Part shown: positions 47,343-60,480 of the stretch, piece after piece
Numbering within the stretch: the first letter of the stretch is position 1
Layout: each line of letters starts with the position of its first letter
NCBI RefSeq assembly: GCF_050436995.1
Contig: NC_134763.1
Span: 10,969,001 to 11,033,000 of the forward strand
Direction of reading: 5' to 3'
Length of the DNA stretch: 64,000 nucleotides
DNA from: Anticarsia gemmatalis
Lineage: Eukaryota > Arthropoda > Insecta > Lepidoptera > Erebidae
Translations under genes and position numbers: made by a program
The notes under the pieces: generated by a model
What the model was told of the DNA's origin: nothing
Seen by the model: the letters and a program-made list of their open reading frames with translations, nothing else
Database searches by the model: none

Positions 47343-49210
47343 CATATACGCAAAATTATTTATATGACAAGACTAGAGAGAGAAACAATTCTGAAAATAT
47401 ATTTTATCTAAATAAAGTTTTGAGTTTAATGAAAATATTTATAAGTGTATGCTGTGATTTTAGTGTGTGTTATAATAAAGATTAATAAAGAAATAATGTT
47501 ATGATTTACTAATTAGTAAAATAGTTGGTATAAAACATTTTTGAAAAACGTGTTCTCGGTTTAAGTTTCGAAATATTCATGTCTGTTCAGCGGTTTTTAA
47601 ATAAATTTATCTCTATTATTATTAAAATTAAATTCAAAGTAACCCTATTATTTTTACTCGTACGTTCATAATAAGATTCACATAAAACAACAAGATTATT
47701 CCAAATACATAACATACTTTATACCAATAAATATTTCTACAAAATTCTTGCTTAAACTTAACTAATTAACATTTCTTCGGAACCGCACATGTTTCGTAGA
47801 CCTCGTAGAGGTTTCGTAGCTCCGTAGCTGCGTAGCTGCGTAGCAACGTGATACTTTCAAATAGAGTTCAATTTGGGTAAGTGAGACTGGAAATATACTG
47901 TCGAGTGTGATATTAATTTAATTATTGTGACAGTGAAGGTTGCCTACGCTATGTGTAGGGGGGTGTATCATTTACAGTTCCTTCGAAGCCTTTTGTAAAA
48001 GGTTGCGAACTTGTAAATGTCATCATTGCTGATTGATTTGGATAGATAAACTGGAATATAAATTACATTGTACAATCTTCTGCCCGTGTCTTTGTTTGTC
48101 TAAATAAATTAGTTATAGGCAAAAAGTATCCTAAAAGTAAATCCATCTTTGTCAAATTTAATTCGAAGTCGTTCTGGAAATTATGCATGAAAGAGCAACA
48201 ATCATTATAAACATCCACAGGGTTTATGCATTTACAATATTATTATGATAGGATAAGCGTATATATTATTATCTGAGTCTTTCTTTCTACGATTCAGGAT
48301 GGAAAGTTTTAATATATCCATTCTACTGCCTCTGTTCGAAAACATTTAACAAAATAAACCTACGTACCCACCATGTTTATAGTCCCCAAGTACAGTACAA
48401 CAATAAATTAAAACAGTCCAATAAAAACAAAATAAACCCGGATACACACGAACAATCGGAAACGACAACTGGGAAACGGAAAAATATTATATCAGTATAT
48501 TTATGTACAGTCGACATCAAAAGGGAGATGCTGTAACACGTTTGCATTAATTTGAAAGAACAGGAAAGTTAATTTTGACATATCTCTCTTTAAACATCTT
48601 GACAGTACAGGTAATAAATTTCTGCTATGAACATTTAATCTAAAGTATTTAATTACGTTTATTATGATGATTTATGGCACCACTTATTTAAGTTATTGTG
48701 CAAATTGTTTTTTACAAAATTTGTAGTTATTTATTCGCTAGTAATTGCTACGTATTGACTTACATGGGTTACTGAGCACAACTGAGTATATTTCAATAAT
48801 TAACAAAGACAAAAATACGTGAGATCAAAATTACAATGATATAGTAATTGCACAAGCTAATATCACTCTTCACTATTCATCAAAAATATGTTTTGTACAG
48901 ATCCATTGATATTTGTTATCAACTGTACCAACCAACAGCGTACAATTTAATCAGTATCAATTTCATACAAAAACACACTTTGGACTGTCGTCCGACATGT
49001 AATATTTATGCCATTTTTCCCTCGAACATAGTCCGGGAGTGCATTTGAATTTCAAATTCTTTTTTCCAACAAAATCTGTGATTATTCAAATTATTCCACC
49101 AATGAGGGAGCTCGGTATCAACTTGTTTGACGCGCCAAATGGATTGTCATTCCTACTGATGGTATTATAATGGTTTTTGTAATGAACATTTCATTGTAAT
49201 TTATATACCA
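47343..49210. other. AT-rich DNA with short tandem and MITE-like pieces
   Basis: The segment 47792-47845 is a run of CGTAG-based units (TCGTAGCTCCGTAGCTGCGTAGCTGCGTAGC). The segment 48506-48609 has loosely inverted ends (GTACAGTCGACATC / CTTGACAGTAC) and may be a MITE. No gene was recognised. Confidence 0.4.
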
Positions 49211-49685
49211 CTAGCTGACCCGCGCAACTTCGCTTGCGTCACATAAGAGAGAATGGGTCAGAATTTTTCACGTTTTTGTAATACTTTTTACTGTTACTCT
49301 GCTCCTATTGGTCGTAGCGTGATGATACAAAATATGCTTTTTTTCACGAAAAATATTCTCAAAATTATTTATATCTCTTAATATATGTTACGAAGTTGCG
49401 CTAAGGCATATCCGTCATTAAAACAGTTGCCATGACAACGGAATTTTGTTAATTCAATGTCATTATAATATTGATTATTCGCGACTTCGTTCGCCAACTG
49501 AATTTTCCCGGGAAATGCGTCATTTTCCCGGGATAAAAAGTAGCCTATGTCCTTTCTCGAGTATCAAAATATCTCCATACCAAATTTCATGCAAATTGGT
49601 TCAGTAGTTTAGGCGTGATTGAGTAGCAGACAGACAGACAGACAGACAGACAGAGTTACTTTCGCATTTATAATATTAGTATGGA
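49211..49685 (-). mobile_element. Composite Helitron, 475 bp
   Basis: On the minus strand it starts A|TCCATACTAATATTATAAATGCG at 49685 and ends GCGCGGGTCAGCTAG|T at 49211. The 5' part contains (CTGT)n and ends in GGCGAACGAAGTCGCG near 49485-49500, the tail hairpin of a different Helitron family that lacks its CTAG. The 3' part (49211-49340) is the tail of the 34369-type family. The element therefore joins the head of one family to the terminus of another. Confidence 0.75.
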
Positions 49686-52344
49686 TGACTGTTTAATAAA
49701 ATCTAGGCATATTATTATACTATTCTTATAAATTCATGATTAAGGTTTATAAAACAAAGGAAGAAAGTAAACAATAAGCAAGCGTTTTAGCTTCCTTTCC
49801 ATCGTTAAAGAGGAATTAAACTACTGAGTATTCGTCGCATCAGAACTACATACATAATAATTATATCACACGTATTATAGTTCACAAGTGTTATTAACTC
49901 AAAGGTTTATAAAATCTACGGTGTAGGCAAAGGTGTATGAAATACTACCACGTCTGGCCATTAACAACATTAGTGGGAATCAAATCCGTAATATTTTTAT
50001 TGTCTATGTATGTTGCGCAGTAGTTTTTACATTGTATTTATAACGTTAATAGACGGTTCTCGATACCGAATTTTAGATGATTTTATACAACAAAATGTTC
50101 ACTATACTCATGAAAAATAGATAATCAAGAGATATTGTAGGCAGTCTCTATTTTATTATCTTTTATATCTCTAATGATTTCTATTCAATGTCATACAGTG
50201 CGGCAACATCGCAACCTATTAATTTATTGACCTAATTAGCAACTCTTTCAATCAACTACAACGTTGCTGGTTCTATGCATTTTCTACATTCTGTGTGACG
50301 TGTACAAAGTTTCGAATTTGTTTATTAATTTATTTTAGTATCGAAATGTATGTACATTTTAAAGACCGGAAACTAGATTTGCAGTAAAAGTATATAAAGA
50401 ATATTGCCTAGAAAATGTTAATGAAAAAACTGCTTTTCAATAAATTAATACTGATCATTTTCAGGAAGGCGAGGTCATACATATAAGAAGCATGGCATAC
50501 ATATAAGATAGGCTATAACATTACAACTATGTGGCCTATTAATTATCCAGCAGCTGTCGAATAACTAAATAAAATAGAAATGCCAATCGGTTTTAGTCAA
50601 CTAACACCTATGTATAATTTACCGAGAGTAGAAAACCTGTCTGCAAGTTTTTCCTGACACCCACCTTAATTTTCTTCCAATTTACATCCTCCTATAAAAC
50701 AAAGCCCCAACAATTATAAAGCCTTTTAAATAAACAGCAGAATGATACATATTTGCGTCATAAATAAGAGCGGGGAGCGGTAGATTCTCATATGTGTACA
50801 CCCGGCAAATTAAGTCGGACGAGAAAAAAACATAAATGTTTATTAAAGTGCTGAAACCTGACATCAGGACTGTAATTTGGGATTTAATGTTGTGCCAGTG
50901 ACTGGGGACCGTGTGGGTGAGTGAACCGAGATGAGAGGGAACTGGGTTCCGTTACAGAGTGATGCTAAAATAAAATTAATTGCACTTGTGAATGGTTTGT
51001 AATTTTTTAAAGAAATAAGTTATGATCGGTTGTTTAAGCTGCATATCTACGTTATAAATTAAATTATTGATGAATTTTGATGAATTCAAAGTGCCGTAAG
51101 CACATGTAAATAAACTGATTATTGTTTACTATTTTAAGAAAGAATAAGTTACTTTCTTATTCTTTTTATACAATAATATATTAGTTAAATTCTTGCTGCC
51201 TGAGATTTAACCAAAAAAAAGAAGCTATAAAAGAGGTAGAAAAATCGTCATAAGTGACAACTTCCGTTTATTCTTTTACAAAAACTTTGATTTGTTTATG
51301 ACACAAATGAGTAGTTAGTTAGGGTCAGCCATTTCTATACACGTCGGCACGTTCCTAAAAGTAGTTTCCGTGCTACCAAAATAGTTTTTCAACTTTCAAA
51401 GTGGTACAAAAGTTTCAACCATTTCTCTACGGAACACTAAAAGTAATCAGAATTCCGCACAACGATTTTAAATCAGACTGAAATACGATGCCGAGCGTAT
51501 TTTAAACTTCCATTTGTTAAAAAAACTTTGGGTAATTTAAAATTTGGGTAAATACCTTCCTTTATCGGACTCGGGGCACGTTATTGATAAATAAATTATT
51601 GACAGTTTGTTTCACAGTATAAATATATTAATTAATATATTGGCTTTTACGGCGTCTGATTTCGAAAGATTTTGGACTCTTTGTTTGTATCTTTTAATTG
51701 TATGTTTATTGATATTCTTTGTCCTGTATGTGACAATATTTACCCAACGATAAATTGGCAATCTTATCGCGCAACGTAGAGCTACTTTTGGCCTCGATGA
51801 CTGTGAATTATTTAATCAACACTTATCTCTCACAAGTAACTGAAACAAATAAAATGAATGTGTGACTGAGCAAGTATTTAAAAAAATGCGAACTTCTTTA
51901 AATACAAGATTTCAAATAAACATTTAAAATACACATTTTTAAAAGGTATTTTAATATGCTTATTCGGCTGCTGCGATGTAGTCAAGTTAGTCCAACATGA
52001 CACTTAATTTTAGTCTCTTAAAGTCCTTAACAACATTATAAATTTATTTCATATTATCTTCATGCCAAATACTTGAAAATGTTAAGTAAAATAACTTACA
52101 AAATATAACAAGACTGTCCTCTCAGTGTGAAGGATCAGATGATAACATTGCGATAGGAATAACCGCGGCGATATTTTGCGGCCCCTCGTAAACTACACGC
52201 GTCTGCTCGCTGACTCAGCTGTTGAGGCCGTTTATAGTACGCGACACGGACACGACACGATTTATGAATGAAGATAAAGTAAAAACAGTACGAATAGGTC
52301 GTGGGCACTGGTGATCTTTGCTGTCAGCCTACGTCGATGAAAAC
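49686..52344. other. AT-rich DNA without supported gene
   Basis: A short R1-like scrap (GTGTAGGCAAAGGTGTATGAAATAC) lies at 49920-49945. The segment 52130-52260 is GC-richer and appears unique. No gene was recognised. Confidence 0.4.
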
Positions 52345-52515
52345 TTAATTTAAAAAATACAGTTTTTGCACTAAGAATTGCTCGTGTCGCGGACTTCTGC
52401 AAACATACAAACAACGGACACAAAGTAAAACCAGACCCAAAACAAGTATTTGCTTGCATAAATAATTGTTTCGAGTGAGAATCGAACCCGCGACCTTCCG
52501 ACGCAATGGTAGCCG
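52345..52515 (-). repeat. tRNA-SINE with deleted A box
   Basis: The minus strand retains CGGAAGGTCGCGGGTTCGATTCTCACTCG (B box), AACAATTATTTATGCAAGC, GGTCTGGTTTTACTTTGTG, CAAGAATTGC..CACTAAG-type blocks. The GTGGCGCAGTGG head is missing. It is the same family as 41084. Confidence 0.75.
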
Positions 52516-52965
52516 TAAATACAACACAATAATTAATGTATCATAATATGTGTGTGTTTTTTTTTATGACTTCAAAATGTGTACTACGTCATGCACGTAA
52601 AAATGTGTATTTGTAAACATTTCGTAGGAAAATAAAATAAGATTTCTAAGATAAATGAAAAAGGTTATTCTTAAAAGGTTACATGTTTTGGAGATCCATC
52701 AGTCACTATGATAAACAAAGGGTTTTTAAAAAACAAAACTATACTCTAATATTTAAGTAGTAGTAGTTGCCGAAATTAATTTGATATTACAAGAGAAGTT
52801 GTCATAACTGATTTGATCAAAACAAAAAACTACATTAAAAATAGTCTAAAAATTCAAATAGAAGTATTATTTTACCTAAAAATATAAACTGTAAACTAAG
52901 CACTTATACCGCCTAAGGATAAAAAAGGCCTTTATACAGCTGATATTAAGCTTGTAATGCTACTT
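52516..52965. other. AT-rich DNA, nothing recognised
   Basis: No feature was seen. Confidence 0.4.
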
Positions 52966-53115
52966 AGGTAGTCGTTCAAGCCGCCCGAAAGGCCCTTGAT
53001 ATAGTTTATCGACTTTTTAAATTGATAAATACCGGGACTAACGTTTAACGTACTTTCCGAAGCACGGAGACTCTCAGTTCAAATACTACTATGCGGCCAC
53101 CCATCAATGGATGCA
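52966..53115 (-). repeat. 5S rRNA-derived SINE, 5' truncated copy 3
   Basis: The minus strand begins inside the 5S-like head (GATGGGTGGCCGCATAGTAG) and continues TCTCCGTGCTTCGGAAAGTACG to GGGCCTTTCGGGCGGCTTGAACGAC. It matches copies 1 and 2 but lacks the first part of the head and the final tail. Confidence 0.8.
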
Positions 53116-54296
53116 TTACCTCGCGAAGCGTAATGACAATAATAATACATATAAATAAAAATTATACCCGCCGCAAGACTTGTCCCCGACAAAATGTCGT
53201 TCCTTTCCCGTCGGTTCTAAGTGTCCCTATTTCTAAGGATTTACAGGCTCTTTGTGAAGTGAGTTCATTCTTTTATTGACGTCAAACGGAGCGCGAGTGA
53301 CGGATAGACACGTGATCATTGTAAGATTATATAAGTATTGTAATGTTGAGGTTTTGTGTTGCGATAGATCTTTGTTTTATTTGACTTTTGGTTTATGAGT
53401 TGTTTCACTGATTATGTGGAAGATTTGATGTACTTAGAAGTAAATCAACTACGGTTATTTATATTGATTCAAAGTCGTCCTCTTGACTTTCATAAGTTAC
53501 ACAGGACTAAGTTTAATTAATTATTGGTACCGACTTTTACAAAAATCGACAACATTTCTATCTGTAGTCATTATGGATCGAGAGTATGGGTTGGAGTTCC
53601 GAAAACCAAAAACTGAGTAGCAACGGGAAATAAGTACCTATAACAATACTTGTGGATACCAAAAATGTTAACGACCAAAAAAGATCCTGCTTGTAAATAG
53701 AACATAATTAATATAAAATAAGTAATTCAATCATCAACATATTCCTTTCCTACAGTTAGTATTACACAAAACCAAAAAGCACACCAACACCTTAAACTAC
53801 ATCCCGTCAATTTCTTAAACGTCTCCGACATCCTGAACACACGTGCTGAATACTCACACGTCACATACTATAGGGGGGACATGGGGGGCTATGGGGGGAT
53901 ACGCACGTGACTGTGAGGTAATAAGAGGACATTAGGAGAGCACCGTGAGGTTTTTTTGTTAATATTAGTTTTTTGATAGCGGGCTTTTATTCGAAATCAG
54001 CAGTAAAGCATTAGTTAGAGGAAAGCCATTTGATTTTGGTCCATTATAGTTTTGTTTTTTTTTTTAATTGCAAAACAAAAAGAGAATTTACAATTTAATT
54101 ATTCATCATATTGATTCGTTACGAAGGTTATTTTTTACTTTTTAATCTCGTCTTGGGACTAAACGAAGCACGGAAGTAAAAACAACGTTATCTTATACGC
54201 CAAACGTGCAGTTATGAACAAATAAGTGAAGGAATCAGAATGCTACCTAAACACCTCCGTTAAAAAAAAGGATAGAAAATCTCGAAAATAGGTGGT
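53116..54296. other. Anonymous DNA with G-run patch
   Basis: No gene was recognised. The segment 53873-53898 contains three G6 runs at exact 10-bp spacing between CACGTCAC and CACGTGAC motifs. Confidence 0.4.
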
Positions 54297-54403
54297 ATTA
54301 AGGTCGTATATGACAAGATGCATAGTTGAAAACAAAGCAAGAACCCCTATGGAAAAAAAGATGTGATTTTATATATATTATGCATGCAAACCAAAAATAT
54401 ACT
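54297..54403 (+). repeat. Dispersed repeat fragment (family R1)
   Basis: TATGACAAGATGCATAGTTG, AGAACCCCTATGGAAAAAAAGATGTGATTTTATATAT and TTATGCATGCA match the block order at 7681-7822. Confidence 0.5.
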
Positions 54404-57094
54404 TTTTTTTTTAAAAGACAATAGTATCTTAAAACATGAAACAAAATAACGAAAACCAGTACAATCGCAACCTAACACCTTAACTTAGAACGCTATCATA
54501 GTTTATACATCATTAAAGTTTTCATTCAACGGAGTACTGTCGCGCAGAAAAATGGTAATTTGATGTTGTACACTCGCTTTGCGATGTATAAACACAAACT
54601 AAGAATATTTTGTACAAAACGGAAGAATGTTTTGAGCGCAGATGCTGGTTTTAAAGGTTGCTGTGAATCGTGGCACAGAAAGTCAAAATATTTTGTCCGT
54701 ATTTTCGGAACTGTTTCATAATCTTCGGGGCATATATGTTTTTAAAACCCAAATTCTTATCTTGATGAGCATGTGACATTTATGATTCCTTTTAATTATT
54801 GCGTCAAAAAATACAATGAACGCGTAAGAAAGACGTGTCGCGACAGTTACATTTGGAAATTTAAAGTTCCATTAATGAACACACTGATATTTATTCCAGT
54901 GTAATTTAATTATATTAACACATTGGTTGTCAGCAACTCACCAAGTGGGTTCAGAAAACCTACTAAGTAGGTTTGTAGGCAGCGAAAGTGTTAACTGTCA
55001 TTTGCATGAGCATCTATTTTCGTAAGTTTTCTTTTGTTTATTGTAGATTTCTTCATTACCCAAATTGCTAAGTGCCAAGATCTAAATTAGGTCTAAATAG
55101 TGGTTTCAAAATCTCAAGGGAACAGACAGGCAGAACATTTCTAATCAAAAACACGAAAGTTAATCTTAACATCAAAAATATACAAGTACTTTTGTCCCAG
55201 AGAATAATGGACGTCGTAAAATATTTCGTGAATTTCCGACAAATGTAATTAAAGTACTACAAGGTTATTATGATTGTCTGAGTTAATTACGAAGCTGCTA
55301 ATTGGAATAATTTCTTCGTGTTCGTTATTATTAAAAGATGAAAACTTTGTTTTATATACATTCAGTTTTGAATTAAATTTATTTTATGTTGTTCACATTA
55401 AAATTCAATACAGATCTGTTTCATTAATCATTTCAATGACTCCTAAATTCATGAAAAATGTTAAGAAAATATGAACTTAAGTCGTAATAATTTTACACAC
55501 ACAGAATAATCACTTCTGAAAGTCGAGTCCGCTCGAAAGCCATGACATTTAACATGACATGATAATTGCTATCTTAGTTGACAACAATCGAGATCGATTT
55601 TATTTACCCAAACAAACACAAAGATAACCAACGATTGCATTCATTATTGCGTCAAAGTTAACGTCTAACATTATTGCATAAAAACTGTGGTATACTTAAC
55701 TCCATGTACCAAATTTTAACTTCAAAATTACTCATACAGTTGTTGCGCTACGGTGCATACCATGCCTTACACTGACGTATCGCAGATGTACCACTACGGG
55801 CAGTGACGCGCCATAAACCGGCTAAATCGCTTGTCGGCAGCCATTTGCATAAACATAAACCGTGCCGGAGCCGTGTCGTAGCCATGTCGGAACCATGTCG
55901 GGGCCGTGCGGGAGCTTGTCGGGACAAACGCGTGGGAAACGATACTGGTGAACTATCGGAGTGTATGGTAAAGGTAAAGTGTTGATGAGTTTGGAAAAAT
56001 CGTTGAAAAATGCAACAACAAATAGTTTTTTATGATTCTTTGTGAGAATACCGATTAATAAACATTAAGAGCACTTTTATTAAAATGCCTTTTGTAAATG
56101 CATTAGTATTATGTAAGAATTATGTGAGAAATCTGTGTCAGAATTACCTTATATTCATTAAAAAGCAGTTAACGGTTTATAACTGCAAACTATGTAATGT
56201 AAACCGGTAAAACATATTTTGTTATATTTAACATAGAATTTTATGTTCCAATATCGTTTATAGATCCAACAAAGTAAAGAAAGGCAGTCTTTTAATAGAA
56301 TTGGGGACTTTACAATCATTAAAAAATACAATCTTAAAGCGGAAACAGAAAATGATTAGGAAACAATTTTAAGAGTTAATAACTTTTTAAGACATCCTTA
56401 AAATTACTTTTGGAGTAATCGACTTCGGGGGTCACGTCGTACTCGTAATTTTTTCTTTTGACAACAAAATTGGATGGCGATTAAATCAATAGAGAAGATT
56501 AAACAAATGGCAGAATTATGCAGACGCCGAAAAGATTGGCAAGAGAATAGCTGCGTCCAAAATGCGTGTTTATTTTTAAACATTTTTTATGTTAATTATA
56601 TTTGAATGGGTACATTTTTCTCTGTTTTCACGGGTAGGCTACATTTTCCCGCTAGAAAATTTGAATTTCAAATTAAGGACAAATCCTGCTCCCCAGTTAT
56701 TTAGATTTATATTCGGTTGAGGGCCAATGACACAGAAATATGAGTGCCATCTTTCATTTTACTTTAACGCAAATTTATTTGAAACACTTCTGTTTGAGAT
56801 TGTACAATTGCCATTATTGTACTCGGTGTTATTGGTTAATTAAATGTTTGTCGTTTTATCAACGGTTGTTTTGTGATTGCTATCCTGTTTCGAGTTTGCC
56901 AATTTAATGGATTTTTGATTGCCGATTTTCGACGCATTTTTATTTTGTTCAAATCAAGATTTACGTTGTTTTATTTTTATGATGAATATTTTTAATCTAC
57001 TAGAATATTTCTTCATAAACACATTTTTTATTTATTATTAGATGATAAAGCTTTTTTTAACAAGTTACGTTAAACTTACGGCCCAACGATTTTA
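54404..57094. other. AT-rich DNA without supported gene
   Basis: Contains the minisatellite at 55862-55927 in a CG-rich patch. No coding gene was recognised. Confidence 0.4.
55862..55927. repeat. 11-bp minisatellite, about six units
   Basis: The units are GTGCCGGAGCC, GTGTCGTAGCC, ATGTCGGAACC, ATGTCGGGGCC, GTGCGGGAGCT and a final partial TGTCGGGACAA. The period is 11 and the array is GC-rich in AT-rich surroundings. The frame running through it (55803-55985) has no independent coding support. Confidence 0.85.
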
Positions 57095-57200
57095 TGTACG
57101 CATGCAAAACCACGTCTTTTTCCCGTCGGGGTAGGCAGAGACGAAAGAACTTGACATACCATTCTTACAAACTTCCCTTGCCTCAACTTACGAACCATTT
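57095..57200 (-). repeat. Dispersed repeat fragment (family R1)
   Basis: TACGCATGCAAAACCACGTC, TTTTTCCCGTCGGGGTAGGCAGAGACGAAAG and CTTACAAACTTCCCTTGCC match the reverse complement of 1633-1735. Confidence 0.6.
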
Positions 57201-59310
57201 AAAATTTGATTATCTTCCGAATTACAGATTAATTTTATTTCTTCCTTGACTCGAGATTACTAGTATTTTCAAAATATTCTATAATCAACTGATTTAATTC
57301 ATTCCTACAAGACCAGGACACAATATAAACCCTAGTAAAAACTATATAGAATCCTTTGACGTACTTAATTGCAAGCAAGTCAACACGGGAGGACTCATTA
57401 AGTCACAGGACTAACTGCAATCAACCCCCCACCCCTAGGGGGAGGAAAAAGTGCGTTTTACGTTTGTAAATGTGTGTGAGGGTTCAAGTGGTTTTTTATT
57501 TCATTGGATTAATATACATATAGGTATACGCTAAAGCAAAAAGCGACGATCAAAAAATCTGTTCCGTCATAAATATAATAACCTCGCATGAGTGATTAGA
57601 TTTTTAGGCTATTAAGGCTTAATTCCTCTGACAACTTTTGTTTGACATTCAGTTAGAGCAGCATATTTCTTATCAGCCCACAATAATTTGGTACTATGTA
57701 ATTATTTTTAAAAAGGGCCCAAAAGGAAAATTTGCAAAATTTAGTTTTCTCTGCTGTTAAATACAATTTTATATAACTTACCTAATATTTATTACAGCTT
57801 TTAGTCAGACATAAAAATATTTGTTTGTAAGAACATATTATTAAACAAGTCATCTAATTGTTTCTGTATACACAAAGAAATACTTAAAATTCATAAGTTG
57901 AAATGCGCTATTCATATCCTACTAAATCTCATACCTTCACAGTTTGAAGTAAACAGTCGGGAGTCGTACCTGCACAAAGGTGTGACGTAGTGTCTGCAAT
58001 ATGTAAGCACACGATGGCCGCCAGGTGGCGCTCGCTAACTTGTTTGTACGAACACAACAGATGCGACAAACCTGGACAGGGATGTGCTGGTACAAATATG
58101 GGTGATGCATTTATTTCGTTGAAAAGATTATAGCATAATAACATAATGTAGTTTTGGAATATGACATGATTTTTGTATTTTTCTACACAAATTGTTTTGT
58201 GATATAAAATAAAACTAGCTTGACATTTCGTCTGAATCGCATAGTGGCAGCCTTATATTATGATGTTGAATTAGATCTAGGCTTATTAAATATCTCCAGT
58301 AAAATCTTATGAGATACTTATATAATTATCAACATTTAATTGTTAACATACGTGTTAAAATACGTAAAGATATTTTCTTTTAAGAATCAAAGGCAACCGA
58401 TTATTGTTATAGTGCTAAAATAATCCAAGGTTTCATGAATTTAAAATTACCTCAAGTTTGGTAACCTATAAATCATTCAATCAAATCAGAACACGGAACT
58501 GCCAACCCTATTTTCGATAAACAAAGCAGTTTTGTAAAGCGCACTTCTTTACACAGCTCAGTGGCATGTGGTCCTCGGTTCAGAGACCACGTCACACGTT
58601 ATATAACGTGATATATAGTTTATATACTGATATATAATACTATATAGGTATATGTTACAATGCTAGGATAGTAGCAGTTCTGTATTTTCAGTTTTGTTGA
58701 ATATTATTACATTTTCTGTCCGAAGTACTGACTCTTATCTACGCAGTATAACAAAATATGAAGCACGAAAAAAAAATCTATTTATTATGTCTCAGTCGGA
58801 TAAAATATTATTTTCTATATAGGTATAGAGGGCGGAATTTCTACTTCTTAAATTTTAGCCTGTTTTTAGTAAAAGCCACAGATATTGTCGAAAGAAAAAT
58901 TGACAGCGTTTCTAATTGAATTTTAAAACCTATTTTTGGTAAAGGAACTTGAAATTAAAAACTAAATGATTCTTACAAACAACGTTAATATTGAGGGTAG
59001 AAAACATCACAACATAATTTTAAGTTATTCAAACCAATGTTTATACCACAATTATTATTTACAAATTACCCCACAAACTTACAAACGAAACCAAAAGCGA
59101 ATTTAAAAACAAGCATCCTCATAAAAAGTGAACCAATTAACTAAAGTCAAAGCAATTACTTTCAACAATTAGCGTCTATTGACTCTGCATGGAAGCACTT
59201 ATAAAAAATATAACGCGAGTAAATTGTGAGATTTCGATGTTAATAATTGAAGCTTCGTATCGGGAGTGAGAAATATTACACCTTATTCGTTTCGCTTTAA
59301 TTAAACTTTC
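57201..59310. other. AT-rich DNA, nothing recognised
   Basis: No gene was recognised. A palindromic ACGTTATATAACGT with neighbouring TATATA-rich sequence lies near 58597-58650. Confidence 0.4.
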
Positions 59311-59332
59311 GATGGCCGGGCGCTCGAGCAGG
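59311..59332 (-). repeat. Solo end related to the 62974-63644 element
   Basis: The minus strand reads CCTGCTCGAGCGCCCGGCCATC, close to the left terminus CCTCTCAAGCGCCCGGCCACC at 62975. No partner end was found nearby. Confidence 0.45.
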
Positions 59333-59596
59333 GGAAAGGTAGGTTACTGTCATGAATATTGTGTGACAATTTATTGGTACTAAAAATATAAGAAATATAA
59401 CATTTTGAAATTGAAACAATAGTTTATTGTATACGTCACGATTTTTTTTTATTATTCTAACCAGTATATTTACTTCTATAAATAAGTTGTTAATTTGATT
59501 ATAACGAAACAAAGTTACCTTGCAATCAAGAAAGATTGGTTAGATAAACGCTTTTTCCTTCGTAGAAGGTCTTCAAAAAGAATGAAAAGAACAGAT

Positions 59597-59645
59597 AAAG
59601 CCCATTACTATCCCACTGCTGGGCAAGGGTCTCCTCCCAAAATGA
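59597..59645 (-). repeat. LINE/SINE 3' tail fragment, reverse
   Basis: The minus strand reads TTTTGGGAGGAGACCCTTGCCCAGCAGTGGGATAGTAATGGGC. A tRNA-SINE tail scrap (CTGGTTGTACTTTGTGTCTG) follows at about 59686 in the opposite orientation. Confidence 0.7.
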
Positions 59646-60106
59646 AAGAAAGTTTACAGAAAGAGGTTACAAAAGTTATGTATATCTGGTTGTACTTTGT
59701 GTCTGTTGTCTATACTAATTCTTAAGGCGTACCTTTTGAAAAGGACCTGCGATAAGTAAATCTTCAAATATCAAACGCTGCTTTAATATTTGACAATATA
59801 TTTTTTATATTTTTGCGTAAGTACTGCTAGTAATCTATACTTCATAAATGCCATTTACTATGTACAGCCAGTTACTTACCTACACTACGTCCCGCTGAAA
59901 GCAGTAACCGTGGAAATGGGAGCAGCTTTCAATAACTGAACTGATCAATTATATAGCGCTCAAATATTGGACACGTATGTATTTATATATTTCATAGCTT
60001 ATAACGTCTGCGTATAACAGGACATATTGGATTTTGATTTTACTTTTATTTTTATGAGATAGTTTTTCTATAACTATTTCTGGGGATAATTTTTGAAGTA
60101 AGGATT

Positions 60107-60330
60107 TTACTGGTATTTTTTGAAGATGTTTTTACAAACATATAAACAACGCACACAAAGTATGATACAAAACAAAAATTGTGTTAACTTTATACAAAAA
60201 ATATAATGATAATTAATTATGTAACTGAGAGTGAATAAGTTTTCTGTGTGGGATTCGATCTCATCACATTTATATTTTTCTCTATATCCTGCAACCTTCT
60301 GGTTAGCTAACTCACTAGACAACCGCATCT
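60107..60330 (-). repeat. Decayed SINE-like fragment
   Basis: TTTTACAAACATATAAACAACGCACACAAAGTATGA resembles the complement of the SINE block CTTTGTGTCCGTTGTTTGTATGTTTG, and GTGTGGGATTCGATCTCATCAC near 60246 resembles a B box. The remainder is heavily altered. Confidence 0.4.
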
Positions 60331-60339
60331 TACGACAAG

Positions 60340-60480
60340 CAGCACGATTTTCTACAATTGGAACCATCGAGCATCGAGAGTTTGACATTTAAAATGTACT
60401 GCAAAAATAGTTTCTACAACGTCCGTTAGAGGCGCTGATCAGATTCTCAGAACCAGTTCACGATACTCAATAGTAGTAGA
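60340..60480 (-). repeat. Dispersed repeat (family R2)
   Basis: Reverse complement of the 46411-46558 sequence: ATCGAGAGTTTGACATTTAAAATGTACTGC, AGAGGCGCTGATCAGATT and a later GAGAATCGG block. Confidence 0.7.

Noticed and set aside
49629..49652. CAGA microsatellite as an independent feature
   Set aside because: A tetranucleotide run at this place is part of the Helitron family sequence in which it lies.
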